DNA of 64,000 bases from QHXM01 sp963697975. Lineage in GTDB: Bacteria > Acidobacteriota > Blastocatellia > Pyrinomonadales > Pyrinomonadaceae. This document shows positions 42,071 through 50,842 of this stretch, piece after piece. Below the pieces are notes generated by a model. That model was not told the origin of the DNA and did no database searches. It saw only the letters and a list, made by a program, of their open reading frames with translations. Both the position numbers and the translations under genes were made by a program. Where the stretch lies: positions 4,278,001-4,342,000 of the forward strand of contig OY969111.1 in NCBI GenBank assembly GCA_963697975.1, written 5' to 3'. Position 1 is the stretch's first letter, and each line of letters opens with the position of its first letter.

Positions 42071-43222
42071 ATGGATAATCTGACGCATTCGCTGGTTGGT
42101 CTCGCCGCTGCCAAAGCCGGACTTGAGCGTTTGTCGCCGGGAGCCACATTCGCCTGCGTGCTGGCGGCAAACGCGCCCGATCTGGACATTCTGGCCACAC
42201 TCGGCGGCAAATGGTTCTACCTTCATCATCATCGCGGCATCACCCATTCCTTCGTCGGCACACTCGCGCTGGCCGTTTTCATTCCCTGTCTCTTCTACGG
42301 CGTTGATTTGCTCATCGCGCGAATTCGCAAGCGCCCGCCGCGCGTGCGATTCCTGGGGCTGCTCGTCGCTTCTTTGATCGCCAGCGCAACTCATCCCTTG
42401 ATGGATTGGACGAACAACTACGGCGTGCGCCCGTTCCTGCCGTGGAGCGGAAACTGGTACTACGGCGATCTGGTTTTCATCATTGACCCCTGGCTGTGGC
42501 TGACGGTTGGCGGTGCGGCCTTCCTGCTGACATCAAAGCGAACGTGGCAAAATATTGTCTGGGCAGCTCTCGCGCTCGTCGTGACGGGACTCGTTCTGTT
42601 CGCGCGCCTCGAAAACTGGGGCTTGCTGTATCCGAATTTAGTCCGCGCGTTGTGGATTGCGGGAATCATCGGGCTGGTGATTATTCGTCTCACACGAATC
42701 ACACAGCCCTGGGGCAGCCGCCTTGCGCTCGTCGCGCTCGCTCTGGTCGTAGTTTACTGGGGCGGACTCGCAGTCGCGCATCGCTCGGCGCTCTCTCAAG
42801 CTCAAGCAATCGCCCAAAAACTATCCGCCGAGCGCGGCGAAACGCCTGGACGCGTGGCGGCCATGCCCGTGCTGGCAGACCCTTTCCGCTGGCTCTGCGT
42901 CGTGGAGACTGACCGCGCGACCTATCGTTTCCTGCTTTCCATCACCGACAGCAACGACGGGTTGACGGGTGAGATAGCGCGTTTTGAGAAGCCGCAGGGC
43001 AGCGATGCGCTGGCGCTTGAGCGCGCCTCAAGGGATGAAAGGGCGCAAATCTTTCTGGACTTCGCGCGCTTTCCCGCCTCAAGCGTTGAAGGAGATTGCC
43101 TGGGCGAATTGCTCGTACAATTTGCCGACATACGCTACACTGAACCGGGCGGGCAGCGTCGCGGAACTTTCTCTCTGGAAGTGCCCGTCACCTGCGACGC
43201 CGAAATGGAAATCAAGAAGTGA
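42071..43222 (+). CDS. Inner-membrane YdjM/DUF457-type metal-dependent hydrolase
   Basis: The 383-residue protein starts MDNLTHSLVGLAAAKAGL and carries HHHRGITHSFVG near residue 55, the conserved His motifs of the YdjM (DUF457) family, with ATHPLMDWTNNYG later. Several membrane helices follow (ALALVVTGLVLFARL, GIIGLVIIRLT, LALVALALVVVYWGGLA) and the last 130 residues are soluble (FRWLCVVETDRATYRFLLS). Members are predicted metal-dependent phospholipid hydrolases but few are characterised. It overlaps the next gene by 4 bases. Confidence 0.85.
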   Translation: MDNLTHSLVGLAAAKAGLERLSPGATFACVLAANAPDLDILATLGGKWFYLHHHRGITHSFVGTLALAVFIPCLFYGVDLLIARIRKRPPRVRFLGLLVASLIASATHPLMDWTNNYGVRPFLPWSGNWYYGDLVFIIDPWLWLTVGGAAFLLTSKRTWQNIVWAALALVVTGLVLFARLENWGLLYPNLVRALWIAGIIGLVIIRLTRITQPWGSRLALVALALVVVYWGGLAVAHRSALSQAQAIAQKLSAERGETPGRVAAMPVLADPFRWLCVVETDRATYRFLLSITDSNDGLTGEIARFEKPQGSDALALERASRDERAQIFLDFARFPASSVEGDCLGELLVQFADIRYTEPGGQRRGTFSLEVPVTCDAEMEIKK

Positions 43223-44652
43223 GCGACCACACACAATCGGCAATTCCCGGCGCAGTCGTAGAAGCTGCCCAAGAGCGTATCGCGCAGCCTGAGCGCCGAA
43301 CGCGACTCGCCAGCGTGCGTGTCTCGCCCGGAGGCTATCTGGCCGTCTCGTGCCTCCTGACGTTTGCCGCCGCCCTGCTCGTGCGCGCTCAATATGATCT
43401 GGCTGCGTTCATCGCAATCGCTCTCGCCTGGATTGTCACGCCTCTGCTGGCCTTCACCGACCGCATCAGCTTTGACGGGCACGTCCTCTCGCGCAGAGGG
43501 CTTGTTCCGTTGCTAATCAGATTCATCAGGGGACGCGAACTGCGTTTGGGGATTGAAGACATCGAGCGAGTGGAGACGAGTGCGGTGCGGACGCTTCGCA
43601 GAAACGGGCGCGTGCGTTATCGCTATCGCAGCGAAGTTTCGGGTCGTGGCAGCAGCTTCATCTTCGCTTCCGGCGGCAACGCCTATCGCCAGATGGTGCG
43701 GACTTTGTTTCCGCTGCTGGGCTATGACAAGGTTGACGCGCGCTCAAGCGAACTGCGCGATTACCTGACCGACTCGCACACCCTGCGGCTAAATTTAGAA
43801 TTGCTACGTATCGCTCCGCCGGATGTCCTGGAAGGCGCAACTTCCAACCTTGAGCATGGCGCGAAAAAAGAGATTCGTCACAGGCGCGTCGAAGGTGTAA
43901 TCCCTTCGACGATTGATGTCGAGCGTGGGCGGCTGCTTCGTCTCGCTGCGAATGAACTGCGCGCCGCCGGGCGTCTGCGTGAATCGGCAGAAGCCTTCCG
44001 TCGTGCGCTGCTGGTCATTCCGCACGACGGCTGGCTGCTCTATGAGTTCGCACGTTTCCTGCGCTCGCAAGCTGGCACAGCGCGCGACGCTCGTCTGCTT
44101 CAACGCTCGCGCGCCTGCCTGCGCCTGGCTGCGCGACGCACAGGTGATGACGCTCCGCTTCTTTCACGCATCGGCGAGAGCTTTTACGAGTACGGCGAGT
44201 TGGCACAGGCGACACGCGCCTTCGGTCGCGCTCTTGAGTTGAACGCTCGCGCCTTTCGCGCGGAGATTGGGCTGGCCGAGGTCGCGCTCAGAAACGGCAA
44301 GCTGGCGCACGTCATTCATCATTACGATGCGGCAGCGCGCATCGCGCCTGACGAAGCGTTAGCGCGCCATGCACGGCGCGAAGCGGAATACTACGCGCGA
44401 CTCAACAATGATGATGATTATCTGGGAGCGGAACTGCGGCGCATCGGCTGGCTACAGAACTTGCAGCGCGCACGCCGTCTGGCCGCGCGGATGACGCTTG
44501 CCAGCATCATGCTCGCGCTCGCGGGGCCATCCTTTGACGAAGCAATCGAAAGCATTGGCTGGTCGCTCGCTTCCTCTTCGCTCATCGCGTGGCTCGGCGT
44601 CGCCCTCGTCTCACGCTACCTCACGCCGAGACGAAAGCCGGGAACAGAATAA
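43219..44652 (+). CDS. Membrane protein with PH-like segment and TPR repeats
   Basis: A 477-residue protein starting at a GTG that overlaps the previous stop (GTGA), so the two are translationally coupled. Two hydrophobic helices lie near residues 35-75 (YLAVSCLLTFAAALLVRA, AAFIAIALAWIVTPLLAF). A beta-rich stretch follows (LGIEDIERVETSAVRTLRR), which may be PH-like. Residues about 225-395 are TPR-type helices (LRESAEAFRRALLVIPHDGW, ATRAFGRALELNARAFRAEI). A final hydrophobic pair is near 430-465. The family is not recognised. It probably scaffolds a membrane complex with the preceding hydrolase. Confidence 0.7.
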   Translation: MSDHTQSAIPGAVVEAAQERIAQPERRTRLASVRVSPGGYLAVSCLLTFAAALLVRAQYDLAAFIAIALAWIVTPLLAFTDRISFDGHVLSRRGLVPLLIRFIRGRELRLGIEDIERVETSAVRTLRRNGRVRYRYRSEVSGRGSSFIFASGGNAYRQMVRTLFPLLGYDKVDARSSELRDYLTDSHTLRLNLELLRIAPPDVLEGATSNLEHGAKKEIRHRRVEGVIPSTIDVERGRLLRLAANELRAAGRLRESAEAFRRALLVIPHDGWLLYEFARFLRSQAGTARDARLLQRSRACLRLAARRTGDDAPLLSRIGESFYEYGELAQATRAFGRALELNARAFRAEIGLAEVALRNGKLAHVIHHYDAAARIAPDEALARHARREAEYYARLNNDDDYLGAELRRIGWLQNLQRARRLAARMTLASIMLALAGPSFDEAIESIGWSLASSSLIAWLGVALVSRYLTPRRKPGTE

Positions 44653-44657
44653 AGACA

Positions 44658-44716
44658 CGTAAATCGTGAATCGTCAATAGAAGAAAGCAGTTTCTATTGA
44701 CGATTCACGATTTACG
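44658..44716. terminator. Perfect heptad-repeat hairpin (CGTAAAT family), probable bidirectional terminator
   Basis: The arms at 44658-44682 and 44691-44716 (CGTAAATCGTGAATCGTCAA and its complement) match without a mismatch over 25 bp. It separates the convergent TPR and ATP-grasp genes. Confidence 0.9.
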
Positions 44717-44722
44717 GATATT

Positions 44723-45865
44723 TTATTTCTTCGCGCGCGGGGTCGTGGCCTTCCTGGGCCTGGTTTCGCCGTTCTCTTTCTTCGCGCCTTTCGTTGTTTT
44801 GGCTTTCGGAGAGACGACCGATTCGACGATCTCGGAAACGGCGGAGGCCGCATCCGTTATCATCTCTCCAACTCCTGACACGATAGCTCCGGCTGTTGCG
44901 GCGGCGGCGCGCAATGGCTGATTAGACGAATCAGGATTCAACATCGCATCCCAGCGATAGCGCGGCTGCTCGCGCGGTTGCTCCAAACGTTTGAAGACCA
45001 TATCCGTGACGGCGTTCGTCACCCAGTTGTGATAAAACTCGCCGACAGAGATTAATTCCGCATCCGGCGCAGGATTCATGAAATCAATCGCGTAGGGCAC
45101 GCCATCCTTAATCGCAAACTCGACCGTGTTGATGTCATAACCCAGAGCGCGGCAGATTGTTCGCACATCGTTGGTGATACGCTCGGCCAACTCCGTCGTC
45201 AGGTAGTTCGGATTGTTGATGTACTGCTCGCCCGACAGATAAGACTTCGTCGGGTCATAGGGCATAATCATCACTTCTTCCTGCCCGATGCAGTAGCAGC
45301 GCACGAACTGGTCGAAGTGGATGAACTCCTGCAAGGTCATGCAGAGCGTGCCCGTCTGGTCATACTCGAACCAGAGTTCTTCGAGCGTGTTGACGCGCGA
45401 GACGTTCTTCCAGCCGCCGCCGTCAAAGGGTTTGAGAATCGCGGGCAGCCCCGTGTAGTCAACGATGCCCTGCCAGTCGAGCGGGAATTCCAGATTCCTC
45501 AAGCTCTCCGTGACGATGCCGGGGATATAATCTTTCTGCGGCAGCAAAACCGTCTTGGGGATGGCGACGCCGAGCTTTTTGGCCAGCGCGAAGTTGAAGA
45601 ACTTGTCATCAGCCGACCACCAGAAGGGGTTATTGATGACGAGCGTTCCTTCGAGCGCCGCGCGCTTCAGCATGGCGCGATAAAAGGGGACTTCGTGCGA
45701 GATGCGATCAATAATGATGTCGTACTCGCGCCCCTCGTCGTAGCGCACGCCGCCCACAGTGATGTATTCGGCGACCACGTCGCCCTTGCCCCGTTCATTG
45801 ATGCTGCGAATCAGCGCGTCCGGAAACGTCTTCTCGCGGCCAACCAGAATTCCTACTTTCTTCAT
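44723..45865 (-). CDS. ATP-grasp amidoligase-like protein
   Basis: The protein is about 380 residues. The ATG at 45865 (MKKVGILVGREKTFPD) is preferred over an in-frame upstream start because GAAAGGAAC lies about 9 bases before it and the upstream 43 codons look non-coding. ATP-grasp features are PAILKPFDGGGWKNVSRV (P-loop lysine), MTLQEFIHFDQFVRCY, VEFAIKDGVPYAIDFMNPAPD (metal-binding Glu, Asp, Asn). A Lys/Ala-rich tail (KAKTTKGAKKENGETRPRK) ends it. Such enzymes join carboxylates to amines via acyl phosphates. It is monocistronic. It may work with the permuted ATP-grasp, YbdK-type and GATase genes found within 15 kb; this is inference. Confidence 0.85.
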   Translation of the reverse strand: MKKVGILVGREKTFPDALIRSINERGKGDVVAEYITVGGVRYDEGREYDIIIDRISHEVPFYRAMLKRAALEGTLVINNPFWWSADDKFFNFALAKKLGVAIPKTVLLPQKDYIPGIVTESLRNLEFPLDWQGIVDYTGLPAILKPFDGGGWKNVSRVNTLEELWFEYDQTGTLCMTLQEFIHFDQFVRCYCIGQEEVMIMPYDPTKSYLSGEQYINNPNYLTTELAERITNDVRTICRALGYDINTVEFAIKDGVPYAIDFMNPAPDAELISVGEFYHNWVTNAVTDMVFKRLEQPREQPRYRWDAMLNPDSSNQPLRAAAATAGAIVSGVGEMITDAASAVSEIVESVVSPKAKTTKGAKKENGETRPRKATTPRAKK

Positions 45866-46112
45866 AACAGAAGTTCCTTTCAAATAATGAGTGCGACAGA
45901 GTACGAGTGGAAAGAGATAATTTACGTCCGCCTGCCACTGTTCACTTGATTGCCCATCTGGAAAACCGTGCACTCTACAAGCCTGCGGGGGCAATTGTCA
46001 ATCTGGCGGTGAGGGACAAAGAATGATTATGCCGCATTGAGCGGTCTAATACGACATACTAATGATATTATCCAGCTACTGTCGGTTTAATCCGAAGTTA
46101 AGTGCTGCCTAT

Positions 46113-46613
46113 ATGAACATCGAGCTTAACTTTACAATCGGCGATGTTGTAGCTACTGTCGGACTTCTAATTGCCAGCGTTGGTCTATTCCTCAACTGGT
46201 GGCAACTTCGTAAAGATAGTATTAGGAAGCGCGCGGAGTTCATCATAGAAAATTTCAATCAACATTTAGCAGATTCCGATACTGCTGACATGTTCTATAG
46301 ATTGGAATATGGCAAATTTGAGTACGACGCGGCTAATTTTCATGGATCGCCCGAAGAAATAAAGTTAGACAAACTTCTCCGTTACTTCGAGAGGATTGCT
46401 ACTCTCTATGAAATGGGAACTATAAATTTGGAAGATTTGGCCTTGGTCGAATACGAATTTCTTAGAATTAATCACAATCCATCTATACAAAACTACTATG
46501 CGTTTCTTGATGAATGGAGTAAACAGTCAGGTGCGCAAGGCGGTAATTTTGCATCCGTGCGGAGGGTGGCTAAGTTACTAGAAGAGAAAGATAAAATGCA
46601 CCGCCGCACCTAA
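46113..46613 (+). CDS. Small membrane-anchored protein of unknown function (DUF4760-like)
   Basis: About 166 residues from MNIELNFTIGDVV. A single N-terminal transmembrane helix (VVATVGLLIASVGLFLNWWQL) is followed by an acidic helical domain (RAEFIIENFNQHLADSD, LRYFERIATLYEMGTINLED). This layout resembles DUF4760, whose function is unknown. DNA here is AT-richer than the neighbours, so it may be acquired. An in-frame start lies 51 bases upstream but adds residues with no signal-like property; neither start has a clear ribosome-binding site. Confidence 0.6.
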   Translation: MNIELNFTIGDVVATVGLLIASVGLFLNWWQLRKDSIRKRAEFIIENFNQHLADSDTADMFYRLEYGKFEYDAANFHGSPEEIKLDKLLRYFERIATLYEMGTINLEDLALVEYEFLRINHNPSIQNYYAFLDEWSKQSGAQGGNFASVRRVAKLLEEKDKMHRRT

Positions 46614-46710
46614 CCATCTATCATTCAACCCGACGCCTTAATAGCATCGCTTTCATTGTTAATTATGCATGCTGAGCCGTAAAATAGTCCTCCAATAACT
46701 GAGGGACATT

Positions 46711-47262
46711 ATGAGCACTAGGACTGAAGCAACGATTGAAGATTTGTATGGCGTGCCGGAAAACGGCAAGGCCGAATTAGTGAATGGAGAGATTGTACAA
46801 ATGCCACCTACTGGCGGTTTGTCCGGTCGTGCGGGCGGTAAGATTTATCGCAGCCTTGATGATTACGAACGAGATACGAAATCCGGCTACGCCTTCCCGG
46901 ATAATGTCGGCTTTGTCGTCAACCTTCCTCATCGCAAGTCTTTTAGTCCTGACGCGGCCTTTTACATCGGGGAATTAAAAGGCGGAGATTTTCTCGAAGG
47001 CGCTCCCGTTTTCGCCGTCGAGGTGAGAAGCAAGAACGATTATGGAGAGAAAGCCGAACACGCTCTTGAAAAGAAACGAACAGACTATTTCGCTTGCGGA
47101 ACACTTGTGGTCTGGGATGTTGATGTGTTACGGGAAAAATTGGTGAGGGTTTATCGCGCCAGCAATCCAGACAACCCGACAATCTATCGTGCGGGAGAGA
47201 TAGCAGAAGCGGAGCCAGCCCTGCCGGGTTGGACAATTTTGGTTGACGAGTTCATTCTATGA
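46711..47262 (+). CDS. Uma2 family (DUF820) putative endonuclease
   Basis: The 183-residue protein matches the Uma2/DUF820 family, whose members carry a PD-(D/E)XK nuclease fold. It opens with EDLYGVPENGKAELVNGEI, then SPDAAFYIG (Asp) and PVFAVEVRSKNDYGEK (Glu-x-x-Lys), the three core residues. The end, LPGWTILVDEFI, is also typical. The biological role of the family is unknown, though it is expanded in cyanobacteria and some acidobacteria. No partner gene is visible; the downstream gene is a rRNA methyltransferase. Confidence 0.85.
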   Translation: MSTRTEATIEDLYGVPENGKAELVNGEIVQMPPTGGLSGRAGGKIYRSLDDYERDTKSGYAFPDNVGFVVNLPHRKSFSPDAAFYIGELKGGDFLEGAPVFAVEVRSKNDYGEKAEHALEKKRTDYFACGTLVVWDVDVLREKLVRVYRASNPDNPTIYRAGEIAEAEPALPGWTILVDEFIL

Positions 47263-47300
47263 AGCCATAGAAAGGGCGAATCCAATGTTAAAGCGTATCC

Positions 47301-47942
47301 GTGGTAGAACTACCTGATAACTCGACGGCGACGACTTCCGAAAACTTATCGTCCCTTACAGGCGAGGGGGTGGTGATAGACATCGGGACGGGAGACGGTC
47401 TCTTTGTGTACCAGTCCGCCCGCCGCAACCCGCAGAAGTTTTACATAGGGGTGGACGCCAACCCGCGACCATTGGAGAAGGTCTCCGAGAAAGTTCACCG
47501 GAAACCGGCTAAAGGTGGTCTCCCGAACGTGCTGTTCATACAGGCGGCGGTCGAAGACCTCCCAACTGAATTAAACGACGTGGGCGATGAAGTCCACATC
47601 CATTTCCCCTGGGGCAGCCTGCTGCGCGCGGTTGCCGCCGGTGATGGGGAAATCCTGCGAAATCTCCGGCGCATTTGCGCGTTGGGAGCTTTGCTGGAAG
47701 TCGTTATCGGGTTTGATCCTGAGCGGGACAGTTCCGAGATAGCGCGCCTTGAGCTTCCGCCCCTCTCTCTTGAGCATATAGATTCCGTCCTCGCTCCTGA
47801 ATACCGCAACGCAGGGTTTGAGATATTTGAGAGGGGCATCATCGCTTCATCCGAATGGCCTGAATTCCAGACCTCTTGGGCGAAACGTCTGAAGGGAAAT
47901 ACAAGCCGTGCCTTGATCTACCTCATCGCGCGCGCCAGCTAG
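47301..47942 (+). CDS. KamB/NpmA-type 16S rRNA (A1408-N1) methyltransferase, start region probably frameshifted
   Basis: The 213-residue frame matches aminoglycoside-resistance methyltransferases that modify A1408 in the decoding centre. Conserved features are VIDIGTGDGLFVYQSAR (AdoMet loop), FYIGVDANPRPLEKVSEK, KPAKGGLPNVLF, HIHFPWGSLLR and FQTSWAKRLKGN. The GTG at 47301 is not a strong start. A better one is the ATG at 47285 with AAAGGG upstream; it reads MLKRIRGRTT then a stop at 47315, and that peptide resembles the usual N-terminus, but in another frame. A small insertion or deletion near 47300-47315 is therefore likely. It may be translated from GTG, or inactive. Role: rRNA modification and possible resistance to kanamycin- and apramycin-type drugs. 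Confidence 0.75.
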   Translation: MVELPDNSTATTSENLSSLTGEGVVIDIGTGDGLFVYQSARRNPQKFYIGVDANPRPLEKVSEKVHRKPAKGGLPNVLFIQAAVEDLPTELNDVGDEVHIHFPWGSLLRAVAAGDGEILRNLRRICALGALLEVVIGFDPERDSSEIARLELPPLSLEHIDSVLAPEYRNAGFEIFERGIIASSEWPEFQTSWAKRLKGNTSRALIYLIARAS

Positions 47943-48159
47943 AGGTGATTCCAGTTTTCAAGCCGTTTCTTCCTTGCCCATTGCCGGGCATCTGCGCTCA
48001 TATACTTCTGCATCCTTATTAATTGTCAGGCGGGCTGCGCTCCGGCGCGACGTACTTTTCAACAGGCTGTGTTAGAATTGGTTTTACCGGATGGCCTGAC
48101 TTTCCCCGATAGTAGCCGTTCCCAGATTCCCTATTAACTCGAAGGAGAAGTGATTTTCA

Positions 48160-48963
48160 GTGTTGCGACGCATCACAAACCTTGCCCTCATTCTGACGCT
48201 GCTGGCCGCAATTGTCTTTATCAACACGACCGCCGCCCACGCGCAGGATAAGAATTACACCGCCGAGCAGATTGTCGAGACCGTCATCGCCATTCACGGC
48301 TCGCGCCCCGGCCTCGCCCAGATACGGCGCAACGGCTGGGAGCGCGGCAAAATAACGAGCGTCACGGACGACGGGCGCACCGAAGAGAGTACATACGAAC
48401 GCCGCTTCGTCCGGGGCGAGACCTTTGAAAAGGATAAAATTCGGGTGGATCAGAAGACGCCGACTCAGGAGTACTCTCTGGTTTACACCGACGGCAAGAC
48501 CTTCGGGCTGATTAAAGATTCTTCATTTACGCCGCGCGAAGATGCCGCCTCCAACTTTCTCTCGCAGATGTGGCACGGGATTGACGCCCTGCTGCGTTAC
48601 AAAGAGAACGGCTCGACTATCTCGCTTTTCGGCAAGGACAAGCAGCAGAACATAGACCTCTACGTGATTGATCTGGTGGACAAAGAGAAGCGTCGGACGC
48701 GCTACTACATCAGTCAGAAATATTATCGCGTGCTGTGGCTGGAATACGAAGAGCCTGGGACAAGCGGCACACCGGTTAAGTACATGCGAAAGTTTTACGA
48801 CTACCAGTACATTCAAAGCACGCTTCTTCCCAAGCGCACGGTCTATTTCGAGGACGGCAAGCAGAAGCAGGAAATAAGAGTGCTGAGCGTGACTTACGGC
48901 ATCAAGATGGACGATGCGCTATTCAAGAACCCCGAAGCGCAGACCTCTTCCACCCGACCTTAA
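48160..48963 (+). CDS. Secreted LolA-like protein
   Basis: The 267-residue protein starts at GTG with a signal peptide (LALILTLLAAIVFINTTAAHA, cleavage near AHA/QD). The mature part is beta-rich (YTAEQIVETVIAIHGSRPGL, EYSLVYTDGKTFGLIKDSSF, NIDLYVIDLVDKEKRRTRYYI), compatible with a LolA/LppX-type fold that shields lipid. Such proteins occur often in acidobacteria as outer-membrane lipoprotein-like carriers. GAAGGAG lies about 12 bases upstream. It is monocistronic, ending before a GC-rich nested hairpin. Identification by pattern only. Confidence 0.6.
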   Translation: MLRRITNLALILTLLAAIVFINTTAAHAQDKNYTAEQIVETVIAIHGSRPGLAQIRRNGWERGKITSVTDDGRTEESTYERRFVRGETFEKDKIRVDQKTPTQEYSLVYTDGKTFGLIKDSSFTPREDAASNFLSQMWHGIDALLRYKENGSTISLFGKDKQQNIDLYVIDLVDKEKRRTRYYISQKYYRVLWLEYEEPGTSGTPVKYMRKFYDYQYIQSTLLPKRTVYFEDGKQKQEIRVLSVTYGIKMDDALFKNPEAQTSSTRP

Positions 48964-49081
48964 AAGCTGATTGAAAAAGTCCCGTCAGGGACGGCATGAA
49001 AATAGCCCGGCAATAAATTGCCGGGCTATTTTCGATTGTCCCTGATGGGACAAAGAGAGCTTGTAATTTTTCAAACAGCTT
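48964..49081. terminator. Nested hairpin cluster, probable terminator
   Basis: A 17-bp perfect stem (GAAAATAGCCCGGCAAT at 48998-49014 with 49017-49033) lies inside GTCCCGTCAGGGAC/GTCCCTGATGGGAC and an outer pair AAGCTGATTGAAAAA/TTTTTCAAACAGCTT (14 of 15). It follows the stop of the LolA-like gene. Confidence 0.85.
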
Positions 49082-49139
49082 CTCAGCGCAAATTCCGGTT
49101 AAATCCGAAATAATCGCTCGATTTTCAGGAACTCCGCCG

Positions 49140-49946
49140 GTGCACGAGCGTGTATCTCAAGCGGCGGATGCTTCTCCACAGAGGGTGTATAATCTCAGCT
49201 TCGGAGAGACCGCGCGCGGCGCTCTTGATGCGCCGGACACGAAAAAGCGATTCTCGGAACAGGTTTTCGATACAGTGAGCGCTCAGAGCTTTCCTGCCTT
49301 AATGAGCACGGTGACTTCAATTGATGATCTGCGTTTCGGCACGGCTGTGCCGCAAACAGTCGTGGCCGAAGAACCATTATCAGATCACGCTCTCTTAGAA
49401 GCCACGCGCGCTGGCGACGAGGCGGCGTTTGCCGAAATCGTCCGCCGCTATCGCAACCAGATTACGAGTTACATCTATCGCATGCTGAACGATTATGACG
49501 GCGCGGTGGACATCGCTCAGGAAACTTTCGTGCGCGTCTATCAGGCGGCGGAACGCTACCAGACGAGTTATGCGTTTTCGACCTACATCTACCGGATTGC
49601 GACCAATCTGGCGATTAGCGAGTTGCGTAAGCGAAAGCGCCGTCGGCTGGTTTCGTTGACGGGATTTTTCCAGCAGACCGAAGGCGGGGAAGCGCGCGAG
49701 TTTAATCCGCCCGACGCCAATCCGCTGCAAGATGTGGTGATGGTTGACACGGAGCGCCGCACGGCTGTAGCCAGAGCCATCAGCACACTGCCTGAAAAAT
49801 ATCGCGCGCCGCTGGTCTTGCGCGATGTCGAGGGCAAAAGCTACGACGAGATCGCGCACATTTTGGAGACGAGCGAGGGAACGGTCAAATCGCGCATCAG
49901 TCGCGCGCGCGGATTTTTGCGCGACAAGCTGAGCGCCTATTTGTAG
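49140..49946 (+). CDS. ECF-type RNA polymerase sigma factor
   Basis: A 268-residue sigma factor. Region 2 has YDGAVDIAQETFVRVYQAAE and AFSTYIYRIATNLAISELRK, and region 4 ends in VEGKSYDEIAHILETSEGTV followed by KSRISRARGFL, the helix-turn-helix. The first 75 residues are not conserved, and the GTG at 49140 is uncertain. A possible sigma-E-like promoter (GGAACT with CGTGTA about 15 bases later, 49129-49155) overlaps it; if used, the real start would be the ATG at 49302 (MSTVTSID). It is followed after 17 bases by its anti-sigma gene and then a PDZ protein, a set resembling rpoE-rseA-htrA. Confidence 0.9.
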   Translation: MHERVSQAADASPQRVYNLSFGETARGALDAPDTKKRFSEQVFDTVSAQSFPALMSTVTSIDDLRFGTAVPQTVVAEEPLSDHALLEATRAGDEAAFAEIVRRYRNQITSYIYRMLNDYDGAVDIAQETFVRVYQAAERYQTSYAFSTYIYRIATNLAISELRKRKRRRLVSLTGFFQQTEGGEAREFNPPDANPLQDVVMVDTERRTAVARAISTLPEKYRAPLVLRDVEGKSYDEIAHILETSEGTVKSRISRARGFLRDKLSAYL

Positions 49947-49963
49947 TTGGAGTTTGAGAAACA

Positions 49964-50797
49964 ATGAACTGCCAAACATGCCGGATTGAGATTGAAGAGT
50001 TGGAGACGAGTGAGCGCCTGAGCGATGACGCGCGAGCGCATCTCTCCGTCTGCGCGCTGTGCCGCGCCTTCCATGATGAGCGCCAATCACTCAAACGCTT
50101 AATCGGAGGTCTGGGGGCTGTCAACGCCCCGCCGGATTTCGACTTTCGCCTGCGCGCCCGCATCAGTGCAGCCAAGACGGCGGGCAATCATCGTTCCTCG
50201 TGGCGATCTTTTCTGGCGAGCGCCCCGGCCATCGGTCTGGCGGCGTCCTTCGCCCTGCTTGTCGCGGGAGTTCTCATTTACAATCAAACGAAATCCAACT
50301 CTCCCATCACCGAAAATACGGTCGCAGCTTCCGACAAGTTGCCGGAGCAGCAACCCATTCAAGTGGGCGTCAATCCTAATACGACAATCAACACTTCTGT
50401 AGCCACGCCGCGAACCTCTGACATAACCGGGAAAGGCGATAGCGGGTCTGTGGCCGTTGCCGCTGAGACTCCACGTTCGCGCAAAAGTGGTAACAATAGA
50501 AACGTCGCTCGTCGTGAAGCATCTCAGCCGGGCGCGAATGACGCTCCCGTATTTTCAAACGACACAGCCGTTCGTTCCGCGCCGCAGATTGTCCCCGGCG
50601 GCGCTGCTCCTTTCAATGCCGGGATGAATCCGGTCATCGAACTGCCTGTGCGCTCGGCCTCGCAGCCAATGAGGATTTTCGTTGATGACAAGAGCGGCGC
50701 GAAACGCATGCTGACGCTTGAGCCTGTCGTCTTCGGTTCGCAGGATTTGATGGGGCGCAACACGTCGCGCGCCGTTGCGTCTCAGGGCATCTGGTAA
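49964..50797 (+). CDS. Zinc-finger anti-sigma factor
   Basis: The 277-residue protein has the ZAS motif at its start: Cys3 and Cys6, then AHLSVCALCRAFH. A transmembrane helix (GLAASFALLVAGVLIYNQ) lies near residue 95. The outer part is low-complexity, Asn/Ser/Thr-rich (PITENTVAASDKLPEQQP), ending with a short conserved-looking tail (KRMLTLEPVVFGSQDLMG). It should bind and silence the sigma factor encoded just upstream until a periplasmic signal acts. The GAGTTTGAGAAACA leader has a weak ribosome site. The HtrA-like gene starts 45 bases downstream, implying one operon. Confidence 0.88.
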   Translation: MNCQTCRIEIEELETSERLSDDARAHLSVCALCRAFHDERQSLKRLIGGLGAVNAPPDFDFRLRARISAAKTAGNHRSSWRSFLASAPAIGLAASFALLVAGVLIYNQTKSNSPITENTVAASDKLPEQQPIQVGVNPNTTINTSVATPRTSDITGKGDSGSVAVAAETPRSRKSGNNRNVARREASQPGANDAPVFSNDTAVRSAPQIVPGGAAPFNAGMNPVIELPVRSASQPMRIFVDDKSGAKRMLTLEPVVFGSQDLMGRNTSRAVASQGIW

Positions 50798-50842
50798 CTC
50801 GAAAGTCAGGGCGCGTTTGACGGAAGAGGAGTTAGGATTATC

